A stretch of 64,000 nt of DNA from Triticum aestivum (taxonomy: Eukaryota > Streptophyta > Magnoliopsida > Poales > Poaceae), in contig NC_057810.1 in assembly GCF_018294505.1 (NCBI RefSeq), positions 202,068,773 to 202,132,772 on the forward strand, given 5' to 3'. Under the pieces are notes generated by a model. That model was given only the letters and a program-made list of their open reading frames with translations. It was not told the DNA's origin and searched no databases. A program made the translations under genes and the position numbers. Below are positions 10,913-21,174 of this stretch, in pieces; position 1 is the first letter of the stretch; the number at the start of each line of letters is the position of its first letter.

Positions 10913-13420
10913 CTATGGCGAATTTTGGTAGGGTCTATCCCCATTCTGCGGGCGGTGTCCTGGTATTACAGGTGCCGCGCTGTCTTTTTGTGTTATCACA
11001 TGAAGTGAGTTCACTATTTTGACTTCTAGTGGGAAAGTCTTCTGTTTTCCGGAGTACTGCTTTTGGGTTTCGTCACTTTCGCTTGGTGTGTCGAGCCCCT
11101 TGTGTTCGGCGTTAAGTCGGCCAGACTGTTTGAAGACCCAACAATCTCTGTGGGTATGGTTTGCAGGCTTCCCGGAGGTACCATGTATTTGACATAGTCT
11201 ATCCAGAATCTTGTTTAGGTTGGATAGCTCGTCACTGTTGTCCTTGAGGGGCAGTGTTTTGTTGTTCGGCCGAGAGCTTTTGAATCCGGCGTTGACCGCC
11301 GTACTATTCGGGCAATTTTCCTTATTCCGGCGCTGATCTTTTCTGTGTCGTGATTTCCCATTTCCATCCCTGACTTCGGATGTACTCGGGTTGCTGGTGC
11401 TGCATCTAGCCAGCCAGCTGTCTTCCCCCGCACAAAAGCGGGTCATGCGGCTTGTTAGTGCGGCCATTGTTCTTGGTTTTTCCTGGCCGAGGTGTCTGGC
11501 GAGCCATTCGTCTCGGACGTTGTGTTTAAAGGCTGCTAAGGCTTCAGCGTCTGGACAATCGACTATTTGGTTCTTTTTAGTGAGGAACCTGTTCTAGAAT
11601 TTGCATGCTGACTCTCCGGGCTATTGAGTTATGTGACTTAAATCGTCTGCATCCGGAGGGCGGACATAAGTCCCCTGAAAATTTGCTCGAAACGCATCCT
11701 CAAGCTCTTCCCAACTTCCAATGGTATTTTCTGGGAGGCTTTTAAGCCAATGCCGGGTTGGCCCTTTGAGCTTGAGGGGTAGGTATTTTATGGCATGGAG
11801 ATCGTCTCCTCTGGCCATATGTATGTGTAGGATGTAATCCTCAATCCAGACTCCGGGGTCTGTTGTTCCATCATATGCCTCTATGTTTACGGGTTTGAAT
11901 CCCGCTAGAAATCCATGATCTAGTACCTCGTCGGTGAAACATAGTGGGTGTGCAGCGCCCCTATATTTGGGTGTGCCGTTGTCTTTAAATGCTCGGCGGG
12001 TTATGTTGCTTCCTGGAGTCTTCTTTTTTGGCCCATAGATAGATCTGACTGGGTCGTCCTTTTTCCGAGGATCTTTATGCTGATCGTGTGCCGGCTTGTG
12101 TGTGGCGCCCCTTGTTGCTCTTGGCCTGTCATCTGGTCGTCTATCCGGCCAGGCGGCTTCTTTCTTTTTTGACTGCGGGGGCTCTAAGGCCTCCTCGTCG
12201 AATTCGGGCAATAGCTTGCGCTTCGGGTAGCTCTTTGTTTGGTGACTAGCGCCATATTTATCTGCGGTGTTGAGTACTTTGCTCCATTTCATTTTGAGTG
12301 CATCCTCCGCTGTTTTGAGCTTCCGCTTTTGCTTCTTCAAACTTCTTGCAGTGGCGACGAGCCTTTTATGAAGGTTCGTATGCTCTGTTGATGTGAGATC
12401 GTCTTCGCCGGGGATGGGTTGCTTGTCCAGTTCATCATGTCCGGCTGGCTGCTTGGTGGCATGTGCGTCATCCACTGCTTCGCCCTGCTCTAGGGCCGGG
12501 TCCGTATGGGTGCCGTTTTTATCGAGGCCGGTCTTTGGGCGGCGCTTGCGTCGCTGTTTTGGTTGTTTGTTGGGGGAGTTGTCCTTCGCCACGTCCCATT
12601 TTTCCTCATTATCGCTTCCTTTTGGTGTATCCACCATGTATACGGCGTGAGTTGGGGTGGCTTTCCCGTGCCCGGTAGGTGCTGGTTCTTGGTCGTCTCC
12701 GGCATCGTCGTCCATACCGTCGATGTCTTCGGAGTCATAGTCTAGCATGTCGGTTAGATCGTCGACAGTGGCTACTAATTGGGTGGTGGGTGGGCTTTGA
12801 ATTTCTTCGTCGTCCGCATCCCAACTGTCCTGGCCACAGTCCGGCCAGGGCTCTCCTGATAATGAGAGATACTTTAGCGAACTCAAGATGTCGCCGAAAG
12901 GTGAGTGTTGAAAGATGTCCGCTGCGGTGAACTCCATGATCGGCGCCCAATCGGATTCGATCGGAGGGGGCGCGGGAGGTTCGGAGTCCGGCACCTCGGA
13001 GTCACGAGCTTCATGAGGGACAAGGTCATTGTTCGGCTCTATCACCGTAGAGGTTGCAGCCCCCGAGGCGGTGTCTAGCCATCCGTCCTCGACTTGTGCA
13101 GCCAGCTCCGAATTGATGATCGGAGCGGGTTCGAGTGCAGCCTCCAGGGTACTGTCCGGCTGCAGAGCTAAATCATGCTTGCCGTGACAGTACGGCACGC
13201 TCGGCTGTGGCTCGAATCCATCGAGGATCAAGTCCCCACGGATGTCGGCCGTGAAGTTCAAACTTCCAAATCTGACCTGACGGCCAGGGGCGTAGCTTTC
13301 GATCTGCTCCAGTTGGCCAAGCGAATTGGCCCGCAGTGCGAAGCCGCCGAATACGAAGATCTGTCCGGGGAGAAAGGTCTCACCCTGGACTGCGTCTTTG
13401 ATGATGGTCGAAGAAGCCAT
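10913..13420 (-). pseudogene. gag: Long gag of the 8.4-kb Tat element, two stop codons
   Basis: One frame runs from ATG at 13420 (MASSTIIKDAVQG), just after the PBS, to a stop at 10913, about 835 codons. It is broken only by TAG at 11621-11623 and TAG at 11594-11596. The N-terminal half is acidic and low in conserved motifs. A basic, Lys/Arg-rich block lies at about residues 330-520. The gag core follows (GFKPVNIEAYDGTTDPGVWIEDY... LKGPTRHWLKSLP... FRANFQGTYVRPPDADDL). A zinc-knuckle-like CQIH...HTHRDC cluster lies near 11130-11190. The frame could be opened further upstream into the LTR, but the ATG after the PBS is the natural start. This is the structural protein that packages the RNA. The upstream 600 codons are fully open. 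Confidence 0.85.
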
Positions 13421-13448
13421 CGAGCCTATCGGTGACGACACAGAGGAA

Positions 13449-13467
13449 CTCTCAATGAAAGCACCAA
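13449..13467 (-). other. Primer-binding site of the 8.4-kb element
   Basis: Next to the 5' LTR the minus strand reads TTGGTGCTTTCATTGAGAG, a Gypsy-type primer site. The primer tRNA was not assigned. Confidence 0.65.
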
Positions 13468-13938
13468 TGTCGGTGTCAAAACCGGCGGATCTCGGGTAGG
13501 GGGTCCCGAACTGTGCGTCTAGGCGGATGGTAACAGGAGACAAGGGACACGATGTTTTACCCAGGTTCGGGCCCTCTTGATGGAGGTAAAACCCTACGTC
13601 CTGCTCGATTAATATTGATGATGTGTGTTACAAGAGTAGATCTACCACGAGATCAAGGAGGCTAAACCCTAGAAGCTAGCCTATGGTATGACTGTTGTTC
13701 GTCCTATGGACTAAAGCCATCCGGTTTATATAGACACCGGAGAGGGCTAGGGTTACACAGATTCGGTTACAATGGTAGGAGATCTACATATCCGTATCGC
13801 CAAGCTTGCCTTCCACGACAAGGAAAGTCCCATCCAGACACGGGACGAAGTCTTCAATCTTGTATCTTCATAGTCTTGGAGTCCGGCCGATCATGATAGT
13901 TCGGCTATCTCGACACCCCCTAGTCCGGGACTCCCTCA
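13468..13938 (-). repeat. 5' LTR of the 8.4-kb element
   Basis: This is the 471-bp promoter LTR, matching 5566-6036. A minus-strand TATATAA box (13724-13730) is present, and the same box is conserved in the other LTR. Confidence 0.93.
13724..13730 (-). promoter_or_regulatory. LTR TATA box
   Basis: The minus strand reads CTATATAAACC, placed about 210 bp into the LTR, as expected for the U3/R boundary. Confidence 0.6.
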
Positions 13939-14330
13939 AGGAGGAAGAGGTGGAGGACGATGGGAAGACCGTGGCCCTCTCCAAGGGTGGCGTGACCGAC
14001 CTCGCGAGGACCGCTGGCAGGACCAGCCTCACGAGAGAGGTTGGAGGGATTAGCCTCGTGAGGATCGCCCTCAAGGCAACGCAGGCCTCCCTCCTCTGCC
14101 ACCACCACCGAGGAGGAATGAAGACCATCATTAGGACGAAGGGGCTGGGGGCTTCTAGGAGCCGCGCGCGATCGCTTGCATCCTGGACGGCGCTCAGGCC
14201 CCGGCCTCTTAGCGCATCTTCAAATAGTTTGCTCGCGAGGTGAATGCAGTCCTCCCCAAGCTTGAGGCCACGCGCCCTTCTAGGTGGTCAGCATGCGCCA
14301 TCACGTTCAGCTCAGCGGATCAGCTCAGCT
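13939..14330 (+). pseudogene. gag: gag C-terminal part of the 15.8-kb Tat element
   Basis: After the TSD AGGAG the Gly/Arg/Asp-rich gag tail resumes (RGGGRWEDRG, RDRPREDRW). It runs into the gag/protease linker (RIFKQFAREVNAVLPKLEATRP), with stops near 14070 and 14130. The reading frame of 4800-5565 is continued here once the nested element is removed. CTCGCGAG palindromes occur at 14001 and 14232. Confidence 0.7.
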
Positions 14331-14339
14331 GCGCAGCCA

Positions 14340-14860
14340 CGGCCGGAGTCCTTCCGATGCTTTGCTCCCAGTCATCAGCAATGTGCAAGTCACCAGGACC
14401 CTCATCGATGGCAGAGCAGGACTCAACGTCCTGTCCGTCGAGACATTCAACAATCTCCAAGTGCCATACGATCAGCTTCAGCCAACCAAGCCTTTCTCAG
14501 GAGTCACTGATGGTTCCACTGTTCCAATAGGGCAAGTTCGCCTTCCTGTCACCTTTGGATAGCGTAACAACTACCGCACCGAGCTCATTGACTTCGACGT
14601 CGCCCACATTCGCCTGCCATACAATGCCATCCTCGGGTACCCAGCTCTGGCCAAGTTCATGGCAGTGACTCATCACGGCTACAATGTCCTCAAGATGCCA
14701 GGAAGCGGTGGAGTCATCACGGTGCCTTGTGAGGAGAGGGATGCGGTGTGTTCTCTTGAGCGTGCTTTTCAAGACGCAGCAATCGGAGACCCATATCACA
14801 GGAGCGGAAGACTTCCCGAGGCAGTCCCTAAGAAGAAGAAGGCATCACCCGGTCCGAACC
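14340..14860 (+). pseudogene. pol: Aspartic protease of the 15.8-kb Tat element
   Basis: The segment encodes a retropepsin-type domain: TLIDGRAGLNVLSVETF around the active site, then FSGVTDGSTVPIGQVRLPVTFG. A stop at about 14561 is followed by the conserved ELIDFDVAHIRLPYNAILGYPALAKFM. The active-site loop reads D-G-R where the family has D-G-G or D-G-A, so activity would be doubtful even without the stop. The protease would process the gag-pol polyprotein. Confidence 0.8.
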
Positions 14861-14959
14861 CTTAGGAGGCAGGCCCCTCTAGTGGCGTTGTGTCAGGATC
14901 CGCGCCTGTTCAAGGGGCGCCTCCTTCACTCGCATAGGAAGGCGCGCCCGGTGCCCTCC

Positions 14960-15355
14960 TCGGGCAAGGCTCGGGGGCTCTCTCCTGGAGGGCCACCGAC
15001 TTTGCCAAGGTCACGAGGGAGGCGTTCGGGCACCACTTGGAGGCGTGCTTCAAAGCACGAAGGGCCAAGCCCTCGGGAGTTCATCGCGAGAAGCATTCAG
15101 GAGCTGCAGGAGTCAAGAGTCATGAGTGGCAGCCGCCGCTTACCCGCTGTAACTCCCCATCCAGGCGAAGATGGTGGGTTGCGCGTCTGCATCGACGTAC
15201 CAGGGCTCAACCGAGCCGCATCTCAAGAGCGCCTCTGGCCTTCGCGCGTGGGGCGTTGTGAGGGACCACCTCACAGCTATGTTCGCATGCCTTTTGGCCC
15301 GCCGAACGCAGTTGCCTCTCACCAGCGCCTACTGAGGAGCATTCTGGAGGCTTAG
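14960..15355 (+). pseudogene. pol: Vestige of reverse transcriptase
   Basis: Scattered RT wording survives in shifted frames: the start of the thumb/finger region (DFAKVTREAF), a VCID..GLNRA segment corresponding to the CIDFRxLN motif, and SYVRMPFGPPNA, which belongs well downstream of it. The two motifs are much closer than in an intact RT, so internal deletion is evident. The YxDD box, RNase H and integrase are absent. Confidence 0.65.
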
Positions 15356-16834
15356 GAGGCCAAGCATTCCGCAGTCCTAGCAGAGATGGAGATTGCCTTT
15401 GAAGAGACGCCTGCGCCCTAGGAGCCTCCCGAGGCTCCTGGGCCTGGGGGCTCGTAAGGGTCGGTTTCCGCAGTGCACGTCGTCCGCTACTTCAGCATTC
15501 CTTCGTCTCCAACATCATCAGGTGACATCCTTTGAGTTTCATTTTCAGCTGGGAGCGCCCCTAGGGCTGCATCATTCCCAGGCCGCGTGGGTCCGTCCCT
15601 ACGGCATGTATCTCTTTTACTCATGCCTTTAGGTTACCTTGTTGGGGGTGCCCCATGGGCTACATTATCCCCAAGACACTCGGGCCTCACCCGGCGGCAT
15701 TTGCCTTTTTCTGCATCTATCTAAATGGATTTGCTCCTTCATGCTTAATGTGCTCGACCTAATCGCCTGCTCGATTGACACCTACCTCTGGAGCCGATCG
15801 CCCTGGCACGATGCTTGCGCACGGGTCCGTCCCTGCAACGCTGATAAATCTGAGTGGTCGAGCTCTAGCCACGGTATCCCCGCAAGGCGCCACCTCACCG
15901 GGCCCTTAGTGCCCCAATCACTCCCTCGGAGCGACCAATGGTTGGCTGGCAACCGCAACAACAGACCTTGCTTTCTCTCGTGATTGGTGCGCAGGACCCG
16001 CTCCAGGAGTAATGCTAGGCACAACGTGAGCCTCCTCTCCTTCTCTCTGTCACGATCCGCTTGCACGTTAAAAGGGGGGTACTTGAGCATCGCGACTCAC
16101 GGGCTCTTACTGGCTCTCCAGCCCTCACCCCCTGGCCTTGACCCACGGCATCATGACCTGTCATACCAGCGGCGGCTGAGCTCACTCGAGGGCCGGGACC
16201 TGAGGACGTAGAGCATGAAGGAAAGTGTGGGGGAGAGGGAAGAAGCTCGTGAAGACCTGACCCAGCAACACCTCAGCTGCCGCCATGCAGGCCCGACACT
16301 TCACCGAAAACTACTCCAAATCAATAAGATAAGTTACTCCAGAACTGATTCGGCTCAGCGTTAAACCCTCACCTACTGCAGCTCTGTCATGGCAACGTTG
16401 CCTACCTTTCTTGCCCAGCGGAGGCTGCTTGAGCGCTAAAGGGGACCCCCTAAGCATCGCGACTCAGAGGCTCTTACTGGATCTCGGGCCGCTCACCTCC
16501 TGGCCTTGACCACGGCATCACGACCTGGCATACCAGCGACGGCTGAAGCCTGCCTAGGGACCGGGACCTGTCAGCGTAGAGCACCAAGCCCTCGTGAGGA
16601 AAGAAAGGGGGAGCCAAGCCGGGACAGGACTGGCATCTCACATCAATTCATAATGAGGATATATATTCACAAAAGACATGGCCAGCGCCTTACAATACCC
16701 CTGTGGGGTGATACTTTGATTCCTCGCAGGGAACAACAGATGTTAATCCTAAGGGACGCTAACTACGCGCACCTCCGCAGGAGACGCCATCATCAACAGT
16801 GGGCCGACAGGCGCCGGCGCCAACCCCATCCAGA
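15356..16834 (+). other. Non-coding 3' region of the 15.8-kb element with an internal duplication
   Basis: No domain is recognisable. Two diverged direct copies of about 155 bp lie at 16064-16219 and 16430-16589. Both contain GCATCGCGACTCA, a GGCTCTTACTGG segment and a GGCCTTGACC...GGCATCA segment. This stretch replaces the place where most of pol would be. Confidence 0.6.
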
Positions 16835-17652
16835 TCAATGGCGTCGACGGCCTGATGCAGCTGCCACGCTCCCAGCGCGACGTGAGCTCGGGGGCTCGTA
16901 GCTGTCGTCACTCGTCTCCAGAGTAGCGTAAAGCTCGGCGGAGTCGCTGGACCCCCCGGCACCTCCGCTGCTGCTTGAGGAGCCGCTCGGGAAGTGGTTG
17001 GCGGGCCTGGTCCTCGCCACAACGATGCCCCGGCCACCTTTCTCGGGGCAGCATTCTAGCCGGCGTCCTTCCTCGTCGAAGACTTTGAAGAACATTAAGG
17101 AGGCGCCATTTTATTCAAGATGAATCATGAGGGCCCCCTCCGATCGGCACACCTGGGCAATCTCGCCCCAGCCCCGGGTCATGTAGACCTTGCCCGGAGC
17201 GAGGACCTCGACCTCCGCTCCGGTCGCAGGGGTAATGCAGTCAGCATGCTGCAGCCAGAGCTCAAGAGGCCCCCTCAGCGGGATCTCGAAGGCGAAGGAG
17301 GGAGGAAGGCGAATCCAAGAACGAGGAAGCATGGCAGCGTGAAGCACACGCTCGCGAGAGGAGCCCTCGGCGTGGACTCCAGGAGGAACGACGCGCACCG
17401 CCGTAATCCGTCAGCGACGACGACGGCTCTGGCGATGTCGCTTGGCGCCTTCCCCTCTAGGGCCCTCGATCCGGGTGTACAAGGGCATTGGAAACCCAGG
17501 AGGTGGCCGCTCGAACCAGGGCCTCGCCACCTCCTGCCAAGCAGCCCCGTCTCCGCGGCAGAGGGCTAGCCGTTTCTTCGGCGGAAGTGGGTCAGGACCC
17601 TCTCGGGGGGCCTTCCCTTCTCTTCTATAGAAAACCGGCGGATTGGTGCCAT
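16835..17652 (-). pseudogene. Antisense ORF with a B3-like DNA-binding fold near the 3' LTR
   Basis: The minus strand opens at ATG 17652 (MAPIRRFSIEEKG), shortly downstream of a TATAAGTA at about 17736-17745. It is broken by a stop near 17565, a one-base frameshift near 17395 and a TAA near 17111. The conserved block is 17398-17000: LPRSWIRLPPSFAFEIPL, then LELWLQHADC, AEVEVLAPGKVYMTRGWGE, and after the TAA, NGASLMFFKVFDEEGRR. The order (basic/Pro entry, short strands, GW motif, Gly-rich turn, FKVFD end) matches plant B3 domains, though I judge this by eye only. A Ser-rich tail follows. It lies antisense to the host element, as the extra ORFs of Tat elements do. Confidence 0.55.
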
Positions 17653-17966
17653 TGGCGTAAGGTGGAGCAAGGGCGAGGAGGAAGAAGAAAGAGAGTAGCG
17701 GAAAGGGATGGACCGGAACGGCTTGCACCATTCCATACTTATAGCCGGAGGAGGCCAACCGCCGGCCTCCACGATCACAGGTAATCATGACCCGTTTTTG
17801 CATGCAGGGACTTGTCAAGTCATGCAGTTGCCGAGGCATCATGGGGAAGCGAGGATGCTCACGTCCAATCAACCGCCACACGGCGCCCAAGGCCGCAGGC
17901 TGTTGGGGACCGTGGCGCTTTGCACTTGCCCCTTCGGTTCTCTACTAAGCCAAGTCCGGGCGCGCC

Positions 17967-17983
17967 TTGGGCCCGGGGGCTAC
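17967..17983 (+). other. Polypurine tract of the 15.8-kb element
   Basis: GGGCCCGGGGGCTAC lies directly before the 3' LTR, the usual G-rich primer for second-strand synthesis in this group. Confidence 0.65.
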
Positions 17984-18905
17984 TGTCGGTGTTCTGGGAA
18001 CGGGGGTCCCCAGACTTACCTGCCTGCGGCCTGCGGCGTGGCTCAAGTGGGGGGCCTAGTGCGGCCCATCTTCATCGACTGGAGCTCAAGACCCTCGCGA
18101 GGGGCCAAGCCTCGCGGGGAGGACGACAGGAAGCTTCCTCAGGTGCAACCTCGTCAGGCTGGCTCGCGAGGAGGCAGAGAGATCAAGGTGGGGTACCTCA
18201 TGAGGTGCCCATGACGCAAGCCATGACGACCGAAGCCAGACGGGTGCCAGGAGGGTGCCGGCCTGGGCAGTGTCCTTGTTTCCCATTTGGTGCAAAGGGG
18301 GCAAGCACAGGCCAAAGCATCAGACAAATGTTACCATCTCGGTGCAACAAGACCAAGACCAGCAGAACGGCAGGATGGAGGTCATCGTGGAGCCCAGGAA
18401 GGCGTCATCGTCAGAACCTTTGGCAGGCGAGGACCAACTTTAGTCAGGATAAGTGTACTACATGTTCCCCTTCAAAATTGCCAATTGTTGGCGCCCTTCC
18501 CGCTCAATATTTGGGAAGAGGACCAGGGCCTTGCTCTATAAATAGGACTAGCCACCCTCGAGAGAGAGAGACAGATAGAGGGAGAGACAGACAAAGGGGG
18601 GATCAACCATTGGAACCCTAGCTAGAACCATCCACACCCACGCAAGAACTCCTCCTCTCGCGAGGTTGTTCTTCCTTTGTATTGTTCATCATCAGCCCCT
18701 GAGGCAATCCACACACCACACACTGGAGTAGGGTATTACACCACAATGGTGGCCTGAACCAGTATAGACCTTGCGTCCCTTGTGTTGTTCTTCGAGTAGT
18801 ATAGATCTCTTGCGAGGCGACGAGACGTGAGCCGGTAGGGGGGTGATCTCCGCGCGCACCCCAGAGTTCGAACCTCAAGGGTCTGTCGGAACCCGAAATC
18901 CGATA
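17984..18905 (+). repeat. 3' LTR of the 15.8-kb Tat element
   Basis: The 922-bp copy of 3093-4001 has its TATA box at 18537-18544 and CTCGCGAG palindromes at 18094, 18163 and 18657. Its last two bases are TA instead of CA. It is followed directly by the TSD GATCA. Confidence 0.92.
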
Positions 18906-18910
18906 GATCA

Positions 18911-19131
18911 CACCACAGACTAGCCATATACTCAGCTCCTGGCGATGTTACTAACATGGGTGACCTAAGGGCTTGGGTTGGCAGTATATACTTATCCATA
19001 AATCCCCTTGATATGTATGAATGCGACACACCAGTATCAAAAAGAATGATTGCAGTAAATGACTTAACCAAAAACTTACCTATTACTGCATCTGGCTGGG
19101 CTTCAACCTCCTCCACGCTAACGTGGTTCAC
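18911..19131 (-). pseudogene. pol: Aspartic protease of the Tekay element, N-terminal part
   Basis: The minus strand encodes MNHVSVEEVEAQPDAVIGKF and then LFDTGVSHSYISRGF, the D-T-G active site of a retropepsin in its plant-Gypsy form. The frame is cut at 18911 by the insertion and continues at 3092. Several stops separate this block from gag. The protein would mature the polyprotein inside the particle. Confidence 0.85.
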
Positions 19132-19200
19132 CTGTCCCCTATAGAAAGGGTTAGGCTTCTTCCCGGAGCTTCCATTGCCATTTCCATTCTTAGTTTCAAG

Positions 19201-20126
19201 ACATTTAGTGGCATAATGTCCAGTCTTCTGGCACTTAAAACATGTAATGTGGCTTAGATCCCTCTTGGCTGGTGTTGATGGGTCGGTACGGTTCTGTCCA
19301 TTGCTTCCTCCATTCCCATTACCATTCTTGGGGCCACTATGGTTGTGCGAACTCCCTCCTCCATGGGTATGCTGAAAAGGTCCTCCTGAGTTCGGGTAAA
19401 ACGAGGCTTCTGCTGAGCTCCAGAATTGTACTCCCCTTGCCCATACTTCCTATTGCGGCTGTCAATCTGTTGCTACTTCCCTTCAATCATGAGAGCTCTA
19501 TCTACCAACTACTGGTAGTTGTTGAAGGTTGCCACCATCAACTGCATGCTCAGCTCATCATTCAGCCCTTCCAGAAACTTCTCCTGCTTAGCTGCATCCA
19601 TAGCAACGTCATCTGGGGCATAACGCGCTAGCTTACGAAAGTCATCCACATACTGGCCAACTGTACGTCCTCCTTGGCGCAAGTTGCGAAACTCACGCTT
19701 CTTCATGGCCATAGCTCCTGCTGAAACATGGGCAGTACGGAAAGCCTGCTGAAACTGATCCCATGTGACAATGTCGATAGGATAAGTGGCTGTGAAATTC
19801 TCCCACCATGATGCTGCGGGTCCATCAAGATGATGTGCGGCAAAACACGCCTTCTCTGCATCTATGCATCCTGCAATGGTTAACTCCCTTCCCATCTTGC
19901 GGAGCCAAGCATCTGCAACTATTGGCTCGGTGCTACTAGAGAACACCGGCGGATTCAGCCTCAAGGAACGGGCTAAGTGATCAACATGTGGTGGTGGTGG
20001 TGGGTTGTTGTTGTTGTTCCCCTGATTCTGATTCTGTACTAACATCTTCATCAATGCATTCTGTTGCTGGATCAACTGAGTGAGCTCCGGTGGAAAAGCA
20101 AATCCATTTCCACGTCTCGCAGGCAT
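19201..20126 (-). pseudogene. gag: gag of the Tekay element with CCHC zinc knuckle
   Basis: The frame opens at ATG 20126 (MPARRGNGFAFPPELTQLIQ). It includes an Asn/Pro-rich spacer and the gag core (DHLARSLRLNPPVFSSSTEP, AASWWENFTA, WDQFQQAFRTAHV, REFRNLRQGGRTVGQYVDDF). It stops at TAG 19509-19511. Downstream the sequence is broken by further stops and frame changes, but a perfect CX2CX4HX4C knuckle (CFKCQKTGHYATKC) is readable at 19201-19242. It is the structural and RNA-binding protein of the element. Confidence 0.87.
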
Positions 20127-20329
20127 CTGAGGGTTTAGAAAAGATGAGAATATAGAATAGAGTGGGGTCTAAAGAGAAAAACACTACCCATATGCTCATG
20201 AGACAAAACACAATCAATATCACTTCAATCAATTCAAACAAGGCCATACAATGGTCTAACTATCATTACAAAAGTGCTCCTGACTATACTATGTACATGG
20301 GGAAATACTACTACTGTTATGGTGGTCGA

Positions 20330-21067
20330 CTAGAAAAATTGATCGGTCGAAGACTCCATGATATCTGCTCCAGCTTCATCCACATAGTCATCATCACTAT
20401 CATCTGGGTCCGAGTCGGTGTCGTCGATGATGATGTAGTTCTCCGGGCAGGTGCAATCATCGTCTTCTCCTCCTGTCGTGAGGAATCCCATAAATACTTT
20501 TAGCTTCTTCTTTAGATCATCATTCTTCTCCATGAGTGTCATCATTTCCTCCTCATATCCATCGCATGTAGACTTGAGTTCTTCCTCCAGGTCCGTGATC
20601 TTGGTCATAGCCTTCTTCAGGTCTATCATGCCTGCGCACATCTGGTTCTCCTGGCGACGGATGTGCTGGTTTAACTCCTGGATGAAATATGCAATTGTTC
20701 TATCCTTCCTGGTGCTGATCATCTCCCATTGCTCATCTCAGCACCCACAAATCTGGTAAATAGTATCCTTGAGATCCTTGTGGTAAACTTCTCCAATGCG
20801 TCCCATGGTGATGTGGGCTGCCATGCTCTTTCCTAGACTCCAGGTTGGTGCATCAAAGGAAAACTCTATGGGCTTAGTGACGGGCATGAACGTTCTTCCT
20901 GGAACTTGAACTTGAATCATCCAACGCTCCTCTTCTGCTAAGGTGGCGATGTAGGTCCCGGTGAAGCTTGGTACTCCGATGTTCAGATACTTAGTGACTT
21001 CCTTCAAGTGGCGTCCAAAGGGTGTATCTTCATCCGGTTGCGTGAACTTGTTCCTTGCATCCTCCAT
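20330..21067 (-). pseudogene. Extra ORF upstream of gag (ORF0-like)
   Basis: One frame runs 21067-20330, about 245 codons, between PBS and gag. It is broken only by TGA at 20738-20740, which looks like a decayed CGA codon. The first half (MEDARNKFTQPDEDTPFGRH, then ERWMIQVQVPGR) has no domain I know. The second half has a coiled coil (LEEELKSTCDGYEEEMMTLM) and a strongly acidic tail (DDTDSDPDDSDDDYVDE). Rice RIRE3 and RIRE8 elements were described with an ORF0 in this place; the role is unknown. It is followed by gag about 200 bp downstream in the same orientation. Confidence 0.7.
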
Positions 21068-21159
21068 CCTAAAGAGTAGAAAAGGCGAGGAGTCAGAAAT
21101 GAGAAGAGAATAGTGATCTAGGGCTTTAGCTTAGTGGTCGTGACCTACAGTCAGCGTGT

Positions 21160-21171
21160 GCTCTGATACCA
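21160..21171 (-). other. Primer-binding site, initiator-Met tRNA type
   Basis: The plus strand GCTCTGATACCA is the exact complement of the TGGTATCAGAGC site. Three bases separate it from the LTR. Confidence 0.8.
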
Positions 21172-21174
21172 TCT

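Larger units (their letters stand above)
5566..13938 (-). mobile_element. Complete non-autonomous Tat-type Gypsy element (8.4 kb) with an antisense gene
   Basis: Two 471-bp LTRs (5566-6036 and 13468-13938) differ at 11 positions by eye, and a perfect TSD AGGAG lies at 5561-5565 and 13939-13943. PBS (13449-13467) and PPT (6037-6048) show that it is transcribed on the minus strand. Internally it has a long gag (13420-10913), a scrap of protease (10844-10473), and no RT, RNase H or integrase. The plus strand of its 3' half carries a separate multi-exon gene (6582-9461). It is inserted in the gag of the 15.8-kb Tat element. Moving it would have needed pol proteins from another copy. Confidence 0.93.
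3093..18905 (+). mobile_element. Complete Tat-lineage Gypsy retrotransposon (15.8 kb including a nested element)
   Basis: LTRs at 3093-4001 and 17984-18905 flank an internal region with PBS, gag, protease, a vestige of RT, an antisense ORF and a PPT. A perfect 5-bp TSD, GATCA, is seen at 3088-3092 and 18906-18910. The last LTR bases are CCGATA where the first LTR has CTGACA, so the terminal CA has mutated. Without the nested element at 5566-13938 (and one TSD copy) it would be about 7.4 kb. Tat lineage is inferred from the protease wording and antisense ORF. Most of RT, all of RNase H and integrase are missing, so this copy is non-autonomous. Confidence 0.92.
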
